A stretch of 55,885 nt of DNA from positions 1 through 55,885 of the forward strand of contig JAYMTF010000087.1 in the NCBI GenBank assembly GCA_036897485.1, written 5' to 3'. Positions within the stretch are counted from its first letter, which is position 1, and each line of letters opens with the position of its first letter. This DNA is from Pelargonium nanum (Eukaryota > Streptophyta > Magnoliopsida > Geraniales > Geraniaceae). The position numbers and the translations under genes are program-made. Positions 26,505 to 39,687 of this stretch are shown one piece after another. The notes beneath the pieces were generated by a model. It searched no databases and was not told the origin of the DNA. It saw only the letters and a program-made list of their open reading frames with translations.

Positions 26505-28555
26505 ATGGGGAGGAGTCCATGCTGTGACAAGAAGGGTCTCAAGAAAGGGCCTTGGACACCTGAGGAAGATGAGATTCTTGTTGATTACATCAAGAGGAAT
26601 GGCCATGGAAGCTGGCGCTCTCTTCCCAAACTTGCAGGTTTCTATTTTCTCTTCTGTTTCAAATAAAGTTGTGATTTTTTTGTATGTTTGGTACTTCCAA
26701 AATGCTAATCAAGCAATGCCCATGATTTGTTCTGTTGTTGTTGTTGTTGACAACTTTACTGAGTCAACTTGTTGTGCTTTTAGCTCAAATGAATGAACTT
26801 TCTCACTTGTCACTTGGTGGGTTGTTTCTGGTTTGTATGTTTTTGGGGGTTTTAGCTCTGGTTCTACTCCATCTGTTTAACAAGTATGATTTGCTGGTAG
26901 TTTTGTGACATGGGTGAGGATTTGGCTGTTTTGGGGGGGTTTTGAAGACATGTATTTTCATGAAAATTTTGGATTTTGAAAGGGGTATGCTGTTCAATTT
27001 ACCTTCTTCACAAATGGGTCAATGGATTTTCCTGAGAAAACCCAAGAAAATGTTCTGGTTTCTTAGAAACTAGGTTTCTTAGGGTTCAGTCTATGGTATG
27101 GACTCTGGAAGTTTGGAACTTTTGTTTGGTTGCTGAGAGAAAATTTAAAATCTGATGTTGTTTGTGAGTTGCATTTGTTTCAAATGCAGACAAATTGGTA
27201 ACTTTGGCTTAAGTTTTGTGGCATTTATATCATGTATTTTTAGTAACCTTGTTGTGCATTTCAGCTTTCTTGCTGCGTTGACAAATTTAAAGCATGTGGC
27301 TTTTAGGGATGCATTTATTAGATTTCCTTAATCAAAATCAAACTAGAAGTAGAACCCTTATTCATGAGATCATTTATTGGCATTTTGTTTCTTTCTTTTG
27401 CAACTTCCAAACCAATGAGAGGGTTTAAGAATTTGTGTCTTTTATTTCAAATGGGTATCCTCAGGTGCTCCATTACAAATTCTTGAAAACATCAGGTTCT
27501 CTGTTCTCATTTCTGTTGATGATGGTTTTCTTTCCGGTCAGGCCTTCTTCGCTGTGGGAAGAGCTGCCGCCTTAGGTGGACCAACTATCTCCGGCCCGAC
27601 ATCAAACGCGGTCCCTTCACTACCGAGGAGGAGAAGCTCGTCATTCAGCTTCATGGCATTCTCGGAAACAGGTACTCACCTTATTTTGTGTAGATCAAAC
27701 AATTTTGGAACATTGGTTGGTTAGATAATGGACAACTATGTTGAACTTTGATGATTTGTTTGTTGTTCGTTATGCTGCAATTTGTCGAACGTTTTGTTTC
27801 ATCTTTATTTAATTTGGTTGATGCTCGCAAGTACAATGTAGTTCTAAGCCTTGTGCTGTTTTTAACCCGTACAAACATGAATAACTCCTAGGTGGGCTGC
27901 CATTGCGTCTCAGTTACCGGGGAGGACGGATAATGAAATCAAGAACTTATGGAACACCCACCTGAAGAAACGCCTGATTTGCATGGGCCTCAACCCGCAA
28001 ACTCACGAGCCGGTTCTCTCTCAAGGATCAACCCCCATAGCACCCGCGTCTCCCATCACCCGTCATATGACACAGTGGGAGAGCGCAAGGCTTGAAGCCG
28101 AGGCCCGGCTTTCACGGGAGTCGTTGCTCTTCAATCCGCCTCTTGAGGAGAAACCGAGCACCGACGGTCCAGACTATTTCCTCCGCATGTGGAATTCTGA
28201 AGTCGGGGAGTCATTTCGGAAGATCAAGATCCAGGGAGTGAAATCCGAGGCTTGTGAGAGCCCTGTTTCTCAGGTATCTTCAACAACTAAATGTGGATCA
28301 GTTTCAGCCATCTCCACTGAGATAGGCCATGCCTTGGCTGGCTCGTCCACCACGACGAGCATGAGGAACGAAGACTTGGAGTGCAAATCATCGTATACTG
28401 AGGACGTGGTAGGCGGGTCAGAGGCCTCGAGCTGTAACGAGTACGAGGATTCATCGGACATTACTCTCCAACTGCTGTTGGATTATCCAATCAACGACGA
28501 CATGAGCTTCTTGGAAGGGAACATGAGCATCAACACGCATCTATTGCAATGTTGA
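26505..28555 (+). CDS. MYB17: R2R3-MYB transcription factor MYB17 (LATE MERISTEM IDENTITY2)
   Basis: Three exons: 26505-26637 (133 nt), 27542-27671 (130 nt) and 27892-28555. They give 927 nt, or 308 residues. The 133/130-nt first exons are the classic R2R3-MYB pattern. R2 is at about residues 14-61 and R3 at 67-112, ending [19 protein letters not shown]3 has Phe in place of the first Trp, as usual in plants. Outside the MYB domain, [20 protein letters not shown] and a C-terminal [18 protein letters not shown] match what I recall of Arabidopsis MYB17. In Arabidopsis MYB17/LMI2 is a LEAFY target promoting floral meristem identity. It is nuclear and DNA-binding. The acidic, Leu-rich C-terminus may activate transcription (inference). 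Confidence 0.95.
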
Positions 28556-29751
28556 TGCATTGTCTCCTTCGTCAGAGCCCTTTAGAGCATGCATTAGTAG
28601 ATATCTTGGAGCCAAAGGGAAGTTTTTTTGGTCACTATCCATGGCTAAAACTAGAGGTTTTTGGTACTTGAAGCTCTAGGTGTCATTTGTAAGATCAAAT
28701 TTGTTTAGTCTATATATATAAACAAAAGCTTATATTTATATATTTGTGTACCTAATGAAACTCTTAAGATTAGGCTACAATGTATTGTCATCAACTCTCG
28801 ACTATTTTGGTGATATAATTATATGAACGCTACTATTTATGTGTATATGTTAACTATGTTTAGGCTATTTGTGCCAGCAGTGTAACTGTATTGTTGTAAC
28901 TTTAGTGATGTTATGTCGACTCTTTGTCATATTTCATAAACAAGCTTAACCAGATTTATGAACAAATCGATCAAACTTAAGAACATTAAACATTTCTGCA
29001 ATTGATGAATATTAAAAAGAAAACTTCTTAGGAAGAAGCTCTGGTTAGAAGTTGGTAATTTCACAGGACGTGACAACTTTAAATCTAACGTGTCAGTTCG
29101 TTAAAATATGGATTAGTGCCTCCCAACAAACACTAAATAACTAAACATTCATTTGGAAATACATGGAGGGTAAACAAAATTATATTTATTGTGAAATAGA
29201 TATGTTCTGTTCATTAAATGAAATTGATAGTATGTTATGATATACAAAGCTGTCTGAACATTTGTAGGAAACATGGATGTTGATGTTTTGGTCAGCTAAA
29301 TTTTACAGGTCAAGCTGTTTGATCATTTGGAGGGAGCATCGGTGTTTCATATTTTGGTTTGCTTCGACTTGTCTATTCAAGAGGAAAAAGAGAGTCAAAA
29401 CGATAACGTTAGAAAATTAAGATTTTGGGACAATAATGTCATATATATATACGCGCGCACAAGGAACTAGTAGTAAAATAAACTATAAATCATACATGAA
29501 TGTTTGTGGCCAAATAACTGCAAACTGGATAGAACATTATAAAACCTGTTTTTCCCAACAATTAATAGGACTTGCTACTCCTATACACACATACAACAAT
29601 GAACATTTAATCATTTTCAATGAAGTTGCACACTCAAAACACACAAGGAACAAACAAGAGAAACTAAATATACAGATGAAAATCAAAACAAAAAGAAGCT
29701 TATTCTTGGAGAAGAGACTGGGAGGCCAAAAAGTTTGAAAATTTGATGTGA
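28556..29751. other. Convergent intergenic space between MYB17 and remorin
   Basis: The two genes point towards each other, so this holds both 3' UTRs. It is AT-rich with no coding signal. Short TA runs occur near 28710-28745 and 29440-29455. Confidence 0.6.
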
Positions 29752-32486
29752 TTAAAAGCAACCAAGGAGCTTCTTTGGAGTGGTGCCGGTGGCGCGGTGT
29801 TTGGCTGCCAACTCCTCTGCCTTGAGAATTTCTTCCCCGCGTCTCGCCTCAACCATTGCTCTCTTTTCTTCGGCTTGCTTGTGAATCAAGGCGACCTGAT
29901 TTTTCATTTTCTCTGCGTACTCGGCCTTCTTCCTCTCCAATGCTTCCTGCCATTAATCGTTGTTCAATATGTTAACAATCAATCTAATAGTTCAGTAATA
30001 GAAGCACAAACTCGTCTTCCAAATTGCTGCATCTTATATGACACAAGTTCCTCTTCGGAAATATCTTCTCAAATTAACTGTTTACCTCAACTTTTCTCAG
30101 TTTGGCTTCTATATTTGCTTTCTTGCTTCTTTCCCATGTAGCAACAGCAGACAGATTTTTCTGGGCCCTGTTCAACGGTTTCAGGCTTTCATCAATGGTT
30201 CAATTTAACACAAGCTCAACTCATATCAAATTTCAATATATACTTCTCAAACAGTTTTACTTTCATGATATGAGCAAAGTTCACTAACCATTATTTGTTC
30301 AATCATAATTAAGAGTCTTTTGATGATTAATGTTTCTGTTGACGCAAGTGCAATTTATAGCTACATGCCAACCGTAATAAAATCTAGAGGAGATTGCATT
30401 GGAAGTTAACAACTTACTTGTTCTCTGCTTTTGTTTTTTCACTCTCTTCCCAAGCTTTGATAAAAGACAACCTTTTCTCTTTTTCAAGCCCGGCAAGAGC
30501 AATGTCTGGCAAAAGATAACATGAGGACCTTGTTATTAACTTGGATAGAGAGATACAAGGCTAACAACATTACACTAATCCCCATAAAGTTTTAGCGAAA
30601 GTGGAAAATGGTCAAATTCATAATACATCGACTGATAATTTAAAAAGAACCACGACTTGCAGTTGTCATTAATTTAAATTATCCCTGAGAAATTTACAAA
30701 CTCGATTGAAATGCAACAAAACCTCAACGGCGTTAACAACTTTTTAAAGTGAACTACGTTCAATTTCCGGAGACATACAAACTGTTCTATTCATCTTTGT
30801 AACCAACTGATAACATACAAGAACTAAATTCTCAACGCATACCTCTGTCAAGTGACCCTTTTGAACTCTTCTTTCCTTCAGAATCTGGAATTTGGGGAAA
30901 ACAAAGAAATTTCACAAAGTCATTAATACTCCATTCTTTTGCAGAAACTCGGTTACCAAAAACTTCTGGCTAAATGGATTGGACAGGAATATGATCAAAA
31001 CAAAGTAGCAAATTTAAGGAACGTAACAAGTACACCTTCCAATTGCAATAAGTAACATACAAAATAAAAAACAATAGCTGATATGTCACTTTCATTCCAC
31101 ATAAAATAAGCTATCAAATGGAAGTTGCAAGATATAACGTCACATTAGACATTCTAATTGCTGTAATAATTTTTTTTGTTAAATTCTTATGGAAAGTAAG
31201 TTGTAATTCAACTCTGGTCGGAAAATAACAAGCTAAGAAACAATTTGTTGTGCTATGAAACATAGTGTACAAGAAAGAAGGTTGAAATGTTATATTACAA
31301 TATTTGACAGTTTGTATGGCCCACTCGGCACAATGGTTTCCAATCCATTTATAATCATTTTATATGTCATGTCAATTAGTACACAATGTCAAGCATTCAA
31401 AGCAACCATCTTTATCATCCCACTTACATTTTCCCAAATTTAGATAATAGAACAATAGAGTCCCAAATCTCCTTTTTTCTCTTTTTGATCTGGACAGTAT
31501 TTTCTCAACACAGCAATGGCCAACTTATAAGTTCTAAAAAGGTTTTCACTGCTAGAAGATGCTATAATAGCAAAAAGTAAAATAGTTAACAAGGCTCGCT
31601 AAAGTGTATAGTAACCTCGATCGTTTAGAAACAGTATTATCAGAGATTTAACAAGTATAATCACCATTTATACGTAAGGTTTAATGATTGTGGTGAGCTG
31701 TAATGCCCAATAAAGTCCTCCATACAGCTAATATGATAATTAGACAAAAATAAATGTGATATAATGCAATTGAGCATCTTTAAGGAAAAGCTTCAAGTGA
31801 AAGGGACATCTTTCCTTCTCCAAAGGAAAGAAGAACCTAAAAATTCCCTAGAGAAAAAGATAAAGTATCCCTTTCCCTCTATTACTTGATAATTGAAAGA
31901 ATCATACTGTTTCCAAATCTGTAAAAGAGATATTACAGATTGTTAGAGTATAAAACTAATATTGAGCCTTTAACTATCAATGCAGACTAAAGGTCCGGGT
32001 TGTCACCCATATAAAATTCCAGCACAAAGGCAAGAAGTGGACAAAAATGGGCTTGCACGTGAGGGGCGTGTGTCAAAGTATAAAACTAATATTGAGCTTC
32101 AACTATCAGCTTAAGCTTTTAGTTGAGATGATCTCTTACACAAATCATAAATCCAAAAATTATACCACAGAATTGTTTAATAATTTCCATTTCTCAACAA
32201 AATCATCACTTACTAATTATGAACAAGTGAAGAGCTCTGGAAATTTTTGTATAGATGCTACTCATCAATCACAAAACTTCTCTAAAACAGCTAATTTAAT
32301 TGTTAAATTCACAATTCATAGAGCAAGGCAAAGAGGTGAATCTGTAATTAAGAGCTTACTCTCGACGATAGCTAGAGCTTTGGTGTCATCGGGTTTCACT
32401 TCCGGCGGTGGCGCCACCGCAACGACGTCGGTTACAGGTGCCGCCGGCGACTCGGATTCGACGATCTTCGGCTTCTCCTCCGCCAT
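29752..32486 (-). CDS. Remorin (group 1)
   Basis: Five exons on the minus strand: 32486-32360, 30884-30843, 30505-30418, 30167-30086 and 29946-29752. They give 534 nt, or 177 residues. The acidic, Pro-rich N-terminal region (MAEEKPKIVESESPAAPVTD) is Remorin_N-like. The Remorin_C coiled coil follows from about residue 65 (KAWEESEKTKAENKAQ) and ends KKLLGCF. The C-terminal anchor with its Cys is the known membrane-nanodomain attachment and probable S-acylation site. Group 1 remorins coat the cytosolic face of the plasma membrane and plasmodesmata and limit virus spread in several plants. Intron 1 (about 1.5 kb) carries a spaced direct repeat. The promoter is divergent from ADAT1. Confidence 0.94.
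31948..32097 (+). repeat. Spaced direct repeat in remorin intron 1
   Basis: The 20-mer gtataaaactaatattgagc occurs at 31948-31967 and 32078-32097, and similarity continues into aactatca after each. The spacing is 130 bp. This suggests a small dispersed repeat or element remnant; the family is not identified. Confidence 0.7.
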
Positions 32487-32564
32487 TTACGCTCTCAGAA
32501 TCCAATGTTTTTTGGTTATCTTAATTTGGTAACGTTGGGTTCTAAGAGTGGCTCGACGTGGGCT

Positions 32565-32573
32565 CCTTATACC
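32565..32573 (-). promoter_or_regulatory. Possible TATA box of remorin gene
   Basis: ggtataagg on the minus strand lies about 80 bp upstream of the remorin ATG, a plausible distance for a short 5' UTR. The motif is short, so this is tentative. Confidence 0.35.
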
Positions 32574-32890
32574 AGCTGGAGCTCATGCTATGCTACGCTC
32601 GGTTATTCCTAAGAAAAGCGTGGTTCTATCTGAGCCGTTCGATCTGAATACCGTTGTGATCTAACGGTGGATTTGATGTGTAGTGTCAATAAAGCATGCC
32701 GACAGGTAAAGCGGGTGGGAGTAGTGTAAAGAGCGCGGTTGGGAAGCAATTATGTCGGCTAGAGGTGATACGACGTCGTGTGGAGGACAAAATGTACAGT
32801 TTGGCTACAGCCAAATCCAGCTAGATAGCTAGACTTTGACCAATCACAATACTCCTTTAACAATTAACGGCCTGTATTTGCTTTTCGATT

Positions 32891-32937
32891 CAATATATAC
32901 ACTCTGTTTTTTTAAAGCAATATATACACTCTGTTTT
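32891..32937 (+). repeat. Short direct repeat, 20 bp twice
   Basis: caatatatacactctgtttt occurs at 32891-32910 and again at 32918-32937, separated by seven bases. Confidence 0.9.
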
Positions 32938-33254
32938 AATGAAAAGATATTAAGAATTCACTGCCTCTTTTTTTTTTATAAAAAAAGAAGTAAATTAGTT
33001 AAATACATATAAAAGTAATTTAATTTAATAATTCATTATTAATATATTATTTACAATTTACTTTATAGAAAAGTAAAAAAAAGAAATAATTATTTAAAAA
33101 ATAATTACTTTAGATTTTTGTTTTAACTAAAAAAATATAAGTTTATGTTAGTGCCACCTTACTGTCCCAATTTAATTGTTCATTACTATTAAAATGAACA
33201 TTTAACTTTAAATCATTCTTTTCCTGGGTTAATGTATGTCATTTATTAATGTGT

Positions 33255-33395
33255 TCTGGAGATTAATAGTAAACAATAGGAAATTTTGTTACAATAAATG
33301 TACTGATTTGTAAAAGCATACCAGTGATTTCTGGATATTACCAGTAAACAATCAATAGTCTTGTTACAATAAATGAACGGATTGGTAAAACCATA
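33255..33395 (+). repeat. Tandem duplication, period 75 bp
   Basis: Copy 1 (33255-33320) and copy 2 (33330-33395) share tctggatatta-like starts, agtaaacaat, ttgttacaataaatg and a taaaa-c-ata end, with several substitutions. The copies are in direct orientation in the ADAT1 upstream region. Confidence 0.8.
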
Positions 33396-34020
33396 ATAAA
33401 AGGTATTATTAATTGAGTAGTAGGCATATGTCATATGTGACTGTGAGTTGAGGATGTAATTCTGGAAACACTGAGAAGTTGATAATAATAGAGGCGTGCA
33501 AATTCCGCAGCAGACGTTTGAATTTTTTATATGTGAACCGCCCTATATACTATATATTTTACAGTTTTATACTAAGGAAATTAAGGTTTATCTACGGGTT
33601 AATCTGCACCACCGTGACCATTCCAAAGCTCATTAGATTTAAATTATAAGGTCTTAGATATCGTTGCCCATTTTTAACACGTGAAGAAAACAAGAACAAA
33701 TTTAGTGTATTCGATTTGACCATTTCAAACATGCATATCACTAGACTATCCCTCTCACTTAATGGATCATAACGGGCTCCACTAAAAATTGAGCAAGAGT
33801 GATAAGATTAGGTTTCTGAAGCCCATTTTGATAACCAACAGTTATTTGGTCCAATTGGATCCCATTATTACAAATTTCAAGGGCGTTCAGTTTTCCGAAC
33901 TAGATTGAAAATCAGGCCCGAACTCATTGAGTTCGCCGCAAATATCAATCCATGAACGCAGATAGTGGCTGAGTCGACGACAACTTGGTCTTGTTCAGTC
34001 AAACAGCAGTTTGATCTTTG

Positions 34021-37000
34021 ATGGAGGATCCTTCATGGGGAGAGAAGGTCTCAGAGAAGGTATTTTCTGTGTACCGATCGCTTCCCAAGAAAGGAAAGCC
34101 GCAGGGCCGCGAAGTCACCGTCGTCGCCGCCTTCCTCCTCTCCTCCCCTTCCCAAGGTCCTAACTCTCCTCTCTCTCCTCTCTCCTTCTCCGTTGCATTT
34201 TCATCTTCATTTTCTCACCTACCAATTCGTTCTTCTTTCGCTTCCAATCAGAATTGGAGGTGGTTGCTCTAGGAACCGGAACAAAGTGCATTGGCCATTC
34301 GCTCCGGAGTCCGCGAGGTGACGTCGTCAATGACTCCCATGCTGAAATCATCGCTCGGAGAGCCCTCATCAGGTTGCTATTTGCTTGCTTAGCTTAATTT
34401 GGTCTCGTTCTTTGATACTCTCACAGACCTTTCTTCAATTCACTGAGCTTAGTGTTTTCAATTTTGTACTCCCTGTCTCTCGATTTTAGTATTGATATTG
34501 CATTTTAGAGGATGTGTCTGAAGAATTTATTTTTTCCCACTGCACCAGGTTCTTGTATGCTCAGATTCAATGCCTAACTGATAAGAATTATGAGCATGGA
34601 CAGAATAAAGTAAGGAAACACTTGCATGGTGATGATGTGAAAAACTCACTTTTTCATTTGGAATCGGATGGCCTCGGCCAAAGAAAATACATCATCAGAG
34701 ACGGTTGGAAGTTGCATCTCTATATTTCGCAGTTGCCATGTAATTCTTGGTGATGTTCCCTTTTTCTTACTAATTTTTTTTTATGTGAAATGATAGTTTT
34801 TATTGCTTGTTTGCTTTAGAAGATCTTATTTTCATCTGTGCATATATTTGTTGACTGTACTATATATCTTTATGCTTGCTCTTGTAGGTGGTGATGCATC
34901 TGTGAGTTCACCAATCTCTTCACTAGCAAGTATTTCCCCACAAGAAGGTAATGAATTATTGTCTACTAGCGTGCTCAATTGTTTTAAAGATGATTTGCCT
35001 GACACTTAGCAATGATAGTTTCCAGTATGTTAACTCTTGCGAGGGTCTCATCTTTATGTCATGTAAGTAAAACATATATCTGATTCATTTTGAAGGACAC
35101 ATCCTGCTAAACCCTGATGTACTAGATCGATGAACAGGGACTTAAGAACAAAATATCTCCAATTTTGGAACTTAATACAACCTATGTAGAGAATTGCTGA
35201 TTGAAATAAGTTGTTCAACATTTTTCTTGCCCTATGATGTTTCATATGATTGCTATTTGCTAGTTGCATGTTTATTAGTTTCCTAACTACTATGGTCACT
35301 TATTCAGTGAGAGAAAGTTTTCTGTTACAGTTTATCTGATAGCATTCTTGTGTTTGATTGGGCATCATTGCCAATCAGTTCCTGTTTCATGTAAGGCATT
35401 GGAAATTAACTTCATTTTGCTAAATTTGGGGTGCTCTAAACTGATATAAAGTGGATCCATTATCAGGTGATGGTTCGAGACTCATTGGCTTGGTTCAGAG
35501 GAAGCCTGGTCGTGGCAATACAACATTGTCTGTTAGCTGCTCCGACAAGATTGCTCGTTGGAATGTTGTCGGAGTTCAAGGTTTGTTACTTTTGTTATAG
35601 ATTAAATCTCTCTTGTTCAAGCAAAGAAAATCAATATGAATATGTAAAATCAATAAACTTGTATCATTATTAGATATCAGTTGATTGCTATAACACTTCA
35701 TAATTGATATTTGTGCTAGGAATAATTATTTAGCAGTGTTAGCTTGTATCTATGAGTATGCTGTAAATATGTGCATGACGTGTGTCAACCTGCAGAGTTA
35801 TTAATTCTTCACATTATTTGAATTTGTTTTAATATGTTCTATTATTCTGACTTATGAGTTTTTGCGATGTTACCGGAAGTACTTTAGTAAGTTATTGGAG
35901 TCACTGGAGCACGAGTTAAATGTAACACATCTATCTGTCCTCTTATCTTAGGAGCCTTACTATCATACTTTCTTCATCCTGTTTACATCTCTTCCATTAC
36001 TGTTGGACGGTCACCTAATAGTTCAGAGAATCTACCCCTGGAGGATCACATGAAAAAAGCTTTGTATGATCGAGTCCTTCCATTGTCAAATGAGCTAACA
36101 AGTCCCTTTCTAGTGAACAAGGTCTGTAATGCTTATATTATCTTAGCAATGTGGAATATGTGTAAAATTATGACTATTTCAATGTGCTCAACAGCCACTA
36201 TTTTTGGTAGCCCCTGTACCACTGAAGGAGTTCCAACACTCTGAAACAGCCCAGGCCACTTTAACATGCGGGTACTTCACTGAATTTTATCATTTCTGAG
36301 AAGTACAGGTTAATCTGAAATTGGCTGAACTAAGTACCTTCTGCTGTCTGGATATGCAGGTATTCAATATGCTGGAATAAATCTGGTTTGCATGAAGTCA
36401 TTCTTGGGACCACTGGAAGGAAGCAAGGCACCTCGGCGAAAGGAGCACTTTCTCCAGCTACTGAGTCATCTTTATGCAAGTAAGTTGACAAGTTTTGTAC
36501 AATCAATATTACTATAGAGTCTTTGTCAATCATGAAGTAATAATTATTATTACTAATTTTCAGAAAGCGATTATTGGAGGTGTTCTTGTCGTTAGGGCAT
36601 GAATATGCTACCAAATGTTCCGACAATGGGATTTCTTATCGAGAATTAAAGGTATGCTCCAGATACAGATTTATGGACTGCTTTTTACTATTTTAATATT
36701 ACTTTATATCCTGTCAAAAAAAATATTACTTTATATAGTTCTAATGTTTTCTTAATTTTAGTTGATTGTTTTCACTTTGAATCTTTGATTGGTAGTTATT
36801 TATCGTTTCATGTTAAGTTCTTCAACAACAACCGAAAAACAATTATTCTCTCTAACCTCATTTTCTGTTGACTGTTATCTAAAAATTGATTATCAATTGA
36901 CAGTTAGCTAAGAAGGCTTTAAGTTATTAATTGTTTTGCAGGAAGGGGCTCAAGAATACACTCTAACCTCTAAAGTATTCAAAGGAAGACCCCCTTTTAG

Positions 37001-37046
37001 TAGTTGGCTTTTGAAACCCTTGGACTATGAGGCCTTCTCATTGTGA
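34021..37046 (+). CDS. TAD1: tRNA-specific adenosine deaminase 1 (ADAT1/TAD1 type)
   Basis: Ten exons: 34021-34156, 34252-34372, 34549-34739, 34888-34947, 35467-35580, 35952-36121, 36195-36271, 36360-36479, 36564-36651 and 36942-37046. They give 1182 nt, or 393 residues. The deaminase zinc site is visible as HAE (75-77) with partner Cys at C150 (ISQLPCGDAS) and C194 ([12 protein letters not shown]). Eukaryotic TAD1/ADAT1 converts A37 of tRNA-Ala to inosine, next to the anticodon. The N-terminal GTGTKC and [10 protein letters not shown] and the later [14 protein letters not shown] are family hallmarks and separate it from ADAT2/TadA. The length fits the family. A donor-like GTGAG 10 nt after the stop suggests a 3' UTR intron. 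Confidence 0.93.
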
Positions 37047-37594
37047 GATAGTGTGGTGAGTTTTTGTACTGCACAATTGAAATGGTTCTCAAATGTAATT
37101 ATACTTATGGTCGCACTACTGTTTTGAAAAACCAATTATGGAACATTACCTTGCATGCTTACTGTTATGTGAATTAATCACAGAATTGTTTAATATAATG
37201 GCTCTCAGATACATTCCAATTAAACTACTATGGTAAATATCAGATTAGACATACAATATGTAACTGTATATTAATGACACACAATATAAATAGTTAGGTT
37301 GTGCTTGACTTTCTTAATAGGGGAATGGGAATGGGAATATTTTGCTTCTTTGTGTTTATTACTCTATATACATGCAATATTGTCTCATGTTTAAAGGCAT
37401 TTAACTATTAGAAAGTGGGAATTGTATTTCTTTTTTATTTGGAGCGCATGAAAATGGGGTCATGTGAGGAAATGGAATGAGGATGGTAGTGCATATATGA
37501 TTGCATGGTTTTTAACTTACGCAAAATGCAGAGTGATTGCCATTTGTGATTCCCATCAAAATCAACCCAATTATAACCTTAGTATAAATATTCT

Positions 37595-37783
37595 TTGGTA
37601 GTATTTGGGTTACATTTTTTTTTTAAATGGGAGTGGGTATCAAGAATGGGAATGGGGTTCCCCTTCGGAGTCATTCTCATGTAAAAAAAATGTCAATACG
37701 AACATCAACAATGAGAATTTGATTCCCCTTCCGATTCTTGATTCCCATTCTTGAACAAAAATTCTAATGCAAACGCTACCGTA
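37595..37783. mobile_element. MITE-like element with tgggaatggg-rich arms
   Basis: The left side reads ttggtagtatttgggt and the reversed right side acggtagcgtttgc. Inside, gggagtgggtatcaagaatg on the left pairs with cattcttgattcccattc-like sequence on the right. The length is about 190 bp. This pattern is common for small plant DNA transposons. No clean target duplication was found. Confidence 0.5.
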
Positions 37784-38112
37784 CTGTTGTATCCTGCCCG
37801 ACTTTAGAAGTAGATGAGCTCTAGCAGTCTAGCTCATTGTTATTGTTTCAATCCACTAATCTGGCCCGTATAGAAATCAAATTTTGTTTGTTATTTATAT
37901 TATATTGTTCATTTTAGTATGCACATTTGAGCATGCATACTTCCCATGAATTCATCTGCTCCATAATTCATTTTTTTTCCCATCTGACACGGCCCAATTG
38001 TTTCAGCACGATACTAAGACTGAATATTGCTAATATAATTAACCCTTTCCATTAAATGCATATGGTATATGGAATTTCAGCTCACTTGTTACTTTTTCTA
38101 GGCTTTGTTTTA

Positions 38113-38249
38113 GGTCCAGGAGCTGCAGCCTCAGCCTCAGCAAATGGTGTTCTCCAAGCTGTGGGAATACTTGAAATAGATATCAATGAGAAGAGTCGGA
38201 ATAGATCAGTGCACCGGTGTGGGCATTTTGGAACTCTGCTTACAAGGTA
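38113..38249 (+). other. Possible spliced 3' UTR exon of ADAT1
   Basis: A GC-richer block follows a pyrimidine/AG acceptor-like end (tttgttttag) and ends before GTAG. If it is joined to the donor at 37056, ADAT1 would have a 3' UTR intron of about 1.06 kb. Its reading frames match nothing I recognise. Confidence 0.3.
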
Positions 38250-39671
38250 GTTTGGTTCAGGTTTGATTTAGGCATCTCTTTAAGTGTTGGATACGTGTGC
38301 TTCTCACTATGGATATTCATTTAGGAAAGAGTAACAGAGCTCGGCTATAGCAGGCCCAAGTGGTTAGTTAGTTTACCTTCGTAGACAAGGTCATGTTGAT
38401 AAATTTGGATTGTTTTTCCATCTTGACTTGTCCCTTGGTTGGCTCCGAAACTGATCTCTAGTCAATAGGTAATTGTGAAATGCACCCGAGTCAATGTTGA
38501 CTCCTATAAGTTGTATCGCGAGTCCTACTAGCAAGGTGAGTTGGACCAGTCAGTGCCTGACTTTAACGTATGTTGTGAAACGTATGTATAACATCCAATT
38601 CTGTATCACTTTTGATTTGATTAATTTTGATGTTCACTGCAATCAAATTAGGCAGTGAACACGAAATGGTCAGTTGCCAACCTTTATTGACTTGAAATTA
38701 TTTGAAACCTCACTGTTGGATGGGAAGTTGGAGATATTGTTTGGTGAACAACCATTAATCTCACAACTATATATATACAATAGAGTAGATAGGACCTGTT
38801 TTTCTAAAATTTTGGATGGTTTAGGATCTCATATTCATATGATTAGATATATAGGTTGAAGTAGCATTTGCAACTTTTGAAAAGTCCATTGAAATTGAAA
38901 TAAGTAAGGTTTTAGTCGGGAGTGGAATTTTCTGGTTGCATACGTAGGTACATAGGATAAGTTGGGCATCTGTGGATGGAACGTATAGGTAGATCCAGTT
39001 GTTCATGAAAGTTACTTGTTATAGACTACAAAAAGAATTGAACATAAAAACAAATTAGAAGAAGGACGTATTTCGTTGTGAATGATCAGAAATAAAAATA
39101 ATTTAAACTCATGAAAATGACTTGGAAGTGTATGGTTTGGAGCCTAGTAAACCTCAAGTGATTTGTTTGAGTTTGGTGTCATGTGATTTGTCTGATTCTC
39201 TTTTCAAAAATAATAACTACACATCTCGTGGTGTGATTTTATTGTGTGATGAGACATTGCATCAAGAATGAATCGAATTTTTTTATGTAACTTAATAGCT
39301 CGGATCACCCCCTTTTAGTTTTTTATACATATAATAATTAATAAACTAAAGGTAAATGACCATATAATAATATTAATGTATGGGGCCACAAAACGTGATG
39401 AATCTTTCAAGAAAAACCATCGAGGCATATTGGGACAAACGATTTAAGCGCTTTAGATTTAGATTTTTTTAAGTCTCGAGTTCGAGCCTTTTTACTGAAG
39501 ATATGGTGGAATTTGGGTTAAAATGTGAGAACTTGTTGTATAACTTAACTGATAAAATCACTTTCAATAGAAAGTAAGAGATTTGTAGTGTTAAAAGGGG
39601 TATGACTATTGACTATTGGAGCTGCACCTACATGATGTAGTTACTTTCATTTGCTTTCTTATTTTCTAGTA

Positions 39672-39687
39672 ACCTACCTAACCTAAT
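39672..39687 (+). promoter_or_regulatory. Overlapping AC-type (SMRE) MYB motifs
   Basis: ACCTACC (39672-39678), ACCTAAC (39676-39682) and ACCTAAT (39681-39687) all fit ACC[AT]A[AC][CT], the secondary-wall MYB element. They sit about 130-145 bp upstream of the GT90 start codon. Binding is inferred only. Confidence 0.4.

Larger units (their letters stand above)
32487..34020. other. Divergent promoter region, remorin / ADAT1
   Basis: 1.5 kb between two divergent start codons. The remorin side is less AT-rich; the middle (32860-33250) is strongly AT-rich. It contains a 20-bp direct repeat (32891-32937) and a tandem duplication (33255-33395). No ORF is convincing. Confidence 0.6.

Noticed and set aside
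38056-38250. Small plus-strand frame after ADAT1
   Set aside because: Better explained as spliced 3' UTR; no recognisable protein.
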